Assembly: GCA_964352715.1 (NCBI GenBank) | Contig: CAYGSU010000022.1 | Span: forward strand, 1 to 52,758 | Direction: 5' to 3' | Length of the DNA stretch: 52,758 nt | Origin: JAVKBW01 sp964352715 | GTDB lineage: Bacteria > Pseudomonadota > Alphaproteobacteria > UBA8366 > Aestuariispiraceae | Shown here: in pieces, positions 51,243 to 52,758 of the stretch | How positions within the stretch are numbered: position 1 is the first letter of the stretch | How the letters are laid out: every line of letters begins with the position of its first letter | The notes under the pieces: model-generated | The model's input: the letters and a program-made list of their open reading frames with translations, nothing else | What the model was told of the DNA's origin: nothing | Database searches by the model: none | Made by a program: the position numbers and the translations under genes

Positions 51243-52099
51243 GCCTTCATCGCCTCCGTCGCCCGCATCGCCCGCATATAGAGCAGGATACCGATCGAGG
51301 AAAAGCCCAGCAGCACGACCGAAACCGCCGCGCCAAGAGGCATGTTGCGGAATTCAAGGAATAGTTGGACGATCAGGTTGCCGATAATGATGCTCTTGCC
51401 GCCACCAAGCAGAACCGGGATGGCAAACACGCCCATTGACGGCACGAAGACGAACAGCACGGCGGCAAGGACGCCGGGCAGCGACAGCGGCAGCGTCACC
51501 CGAAAGAAGCCGACGGCGGGATGCGCGCCGAGATCGCGCGCGGCTTCCAGCAGACGCCGGTCTATCGGCTGCAAGGCGGCGTATATCGGAAACACGGCCA
51601 GCGGCAGAAAGGCGTAAACCATGCCGACCATCACCGCGCCGTAAGTGCCGAGGAAACGGTAGGGCATGTCCAGCAGGCCGATACCGATGAGGCTCTCGTT
51701 GATCACACCCTTGTAACCGAGCATCACGACCCAGGCCGAAATCCGGATAAGAAAGTTGATCCAGAACGGGATCAGCATGGCCACCAGCAGCACCGGCGCC
51801 CAGCGCCCGGCGCGAAATACGATGAAATATGCGATCGGGTAACCGATCAGGATACACAGGGCCGTTGTGCCGGCGGCGATCTGAAAGGAATTGACGAAGA
51901 TCGGCAGGTAAACCGGCTGCATCAGTTCAATATAGGAATTGAACGTGAATTCCGGAACGATGCCGCCATAGGCATCACGGCCGGAAAAACTGTAGCCGAT
52001 GACGATCAGCAGCGGTACCGCCAGAAACACGGTCATCAACACCAGCGCCGGTGTTACCATCGAGGCTGTAACGATGGCCTGTCTGCTTTTTGTATTCAT
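51239..52099 (-). CDS. ABC transporter permease, PotB-like
   Basis: This 286-residue permease has six membrane segments and the EAA loop EAARDLGAHPAVGFFRVTLP. The N-terminus (VTPALVLMTVFLAVPLLIVI) is the usual first PotB segment. It would pair with the PotC-like subunit in the importer. Its start overlaps the end of the regulator gene by 4 bases (ATGA). Confidence 0.87.
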   Translation of the reverse strand: MNTKSRQAIVTASMVTPALVLMTVFLAVPLLIVIGYSFSGRDAYGGIVPEFTFNSYIELMQPVYLPIFVNSFQIAAGTTALCILIGYPIAYFIVFRAGRWAPVLLVAMLIPFWINFLIRISAWVVMLGYKGVINESLIGIGLLDMPYRFLGTYGAVMVGMVYAFLPLAVFPIYAALQPIDRRLLEAARDLGAHPAVGFFRVTLPLSLPGVLAAVLFVFVPSMGVFAIPVLLGGGKSIIIGNLIVQLFLEFRNMPLGAAVSVVLLGFSSIGILLYMRAMRATEAMKA

Positions 52100-52758
52100 T
52101 GAGCGGTTGCCCGGCGTCTGTTGATTTCGGTATCGATCCAGGTCATGTCGCCGGTGCCGAGATGCTGTTTCATCGCATCGCCTGCGCCCTGTTCGTCCTG
52201 ACGGCGAATGGCGTCGACAACGTCGATGAAGTTCTCCATTTCATCGCGCACCAGCGTCATCGGGGTGCCGCTCACGTACAACGCGCGGATCGCAAGGCCG
52301 TGCAGGCGCGATACGGATGCCATGATATAGGGGTTGCCGGCGCTGCGGGCGACAAGCCGGTGGAACAGTTCGTCATGCGCGAGGTTCCAGTCCAGGTCCA
52401 CATTGCCGTCGGCTATGCCCTGCCGGGCGGTTTCAAAAAATTCGTCGAAGGCTTCCAGATCCTCATCGCGACGACGTGCTGCCGCCAGCCGTGCCGCCTG
52501 CGCTTCGACGCCGCTGCGCATTTCAAAGATGTCGTGCAGATCGGCCGAGCGGATCGGCGCGACGATGTAGCCGCGACGGGGCCAGCTTTCCACCAGCTCG
52601 TCATGCGCCAGTTTTTGCAGCGCTTCACGTACCGGCGTCCGGCTCGTCCCGATCTGGGCGCATAGCGAGGGCTCCTCGATCAGGCTTCCCGGTGCGAGAC
52701 GCCCCTTCAGAATCAGCTCCTTCAGCTGCGAATAGGCGGAGTCGCTTTTGCGCGACTT
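52096..52758 (-). CDS. GntR-family (FadR-type) transcriptional regulator, partial
   Basis: The gene runs off the right end of the window, so the N-terminus is missing. The reading frame stays open to 52758. The visible part starts in a winged helix (LKELILKGRLAPGSLIEEPS, then TSRTPVREALQKLAHDELVE) followed by an FCD effector domain with metal-binding features (DLHDIFEMRSGVEAQAARLA, then AHDELFHRLVARSAGNPYIM). It probably controls this uptake/breakdown operon in answer to an acid substrate or product. It is first in the operon and 4-base coupled to the PotB-like gene. Confidence 0.88.
   Translation of the reverse strand, partial: KSRKSDSAYSQLKELILKGRLAPGSLIEEPSLCAQIGTSRTPVREALQKLAHDELVESWPRRGYIVAPIRSADLHDIFEMRSGVEAQAARLAAARRRDEDLEAFDEFFETARQGIADGNVDLDWNLAHDELFHRLVARSAGNPYIMASVSRLHGLAIRALYVSGTPMTLVRDEMENFIDVVDAIRRQDEQGAGDAMKQHLGTGDMTWIDTEINRRRATAQ

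Noticed and set aside
1..52758. CRISPR arrays, tRNA/rRNA genes, insertion sequences or phage integrases
   Set aside because: No regular direct repeats, cloverleaf-like sequences, transposase or integrase motifs were seen on either strand.

Overview
The window looks like the chromosome of a Gram-negative bacterium, most probably an alphaproteobacterium. The evidence is the G/C-rich third codon positions, frequent GTG/TTG starts, many 1-4 base start/stop overlaps, and a polyamine-type ABC operon with a FadR-type GntR regulator. No rRNA, tRNA, CRISPR array, insertion sequence or integrase was seen. The genus cannot be fixed from the sequence.

Region 1 (1-314) is a non-coding leader. It holds the last codons of an upstream gene, a possible -35 box, a short hairpin and a stretch resembling the JUMPstart/ops elements found ahead of surface-polysaccharide operons.

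Region 2 (315-44992) is one unidirectional run of 40 genes for a heavily decorated surface glycan (O-antigen, capsule or glycoprotein glycan) built around nonulosonic acids. It opens with a pseudaminic acid set: pseB, pseF, pseG, a NeuB-family synthase, a methyltransferase-PseH fusion and a probable pseC aminotransferase. Next come a methyltransferase, a WbqC-like protein, a very divergent second NeuB paralogue, a GT-B-like transferase and a PIG-L deacetylase. A third block holds a PtmE-like CBS nucleotidyltransferase, an oxidoreductase, a fused ABC exporter, an aminotransferase, a second CMP-sugar synthetase, a NeuC/LegG-type epimerase and a third NeuB. This suggests a legionaminic- or neuraminic-type sugar, although no LegB-like dehydratase is visible. 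A UDP-sugar 6-dehydrogenase and an epimerase plus a WbpB/WbpD/WbpE-like trio point to a diacetamido-uronic acid. Decorating enzymes include a NodU-type carbamoyltransferase, a sulfotransferase, two asparagine-synthase-like amidotransferases, several methyltransferases and two NodB-like deacetylases. Two GT4 glycosyltransferases and one multi-membrane glycosyltransferase lie near the right end.

Within region 2, 33764-38501 is the most unusual part: an enolase-superfamily enzyme, a double flavodoxin-like protein with a four-cysteine motif, an ATP-grasp ligase and a six-bladed Kelch protein. This looks like an uncharacterised pathway that makes and attaches an unusual group, perhaps amino-acid-derived, to the glycan. 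It sits in a stretch of visibly lower G+C (about 28.6-40.2 kb), consistent with separate acquisition.

Region 3 (45035-52758, minus strand) converges on region 2. It is a catabolic/uptake operon: GntR regulator (cut by the window edge), PotB/PotC-like permeases, PotD-like binding protein, PotA-like ATPase, an RraA-family protein, an HpcH/HpaI-type aldolase and a thiamine-diphosphate decarboxylase. A perfect 11-bp hairpin with a T-run separates the binding-protein gene from the ATPase gene and probably sets their expression ratio.
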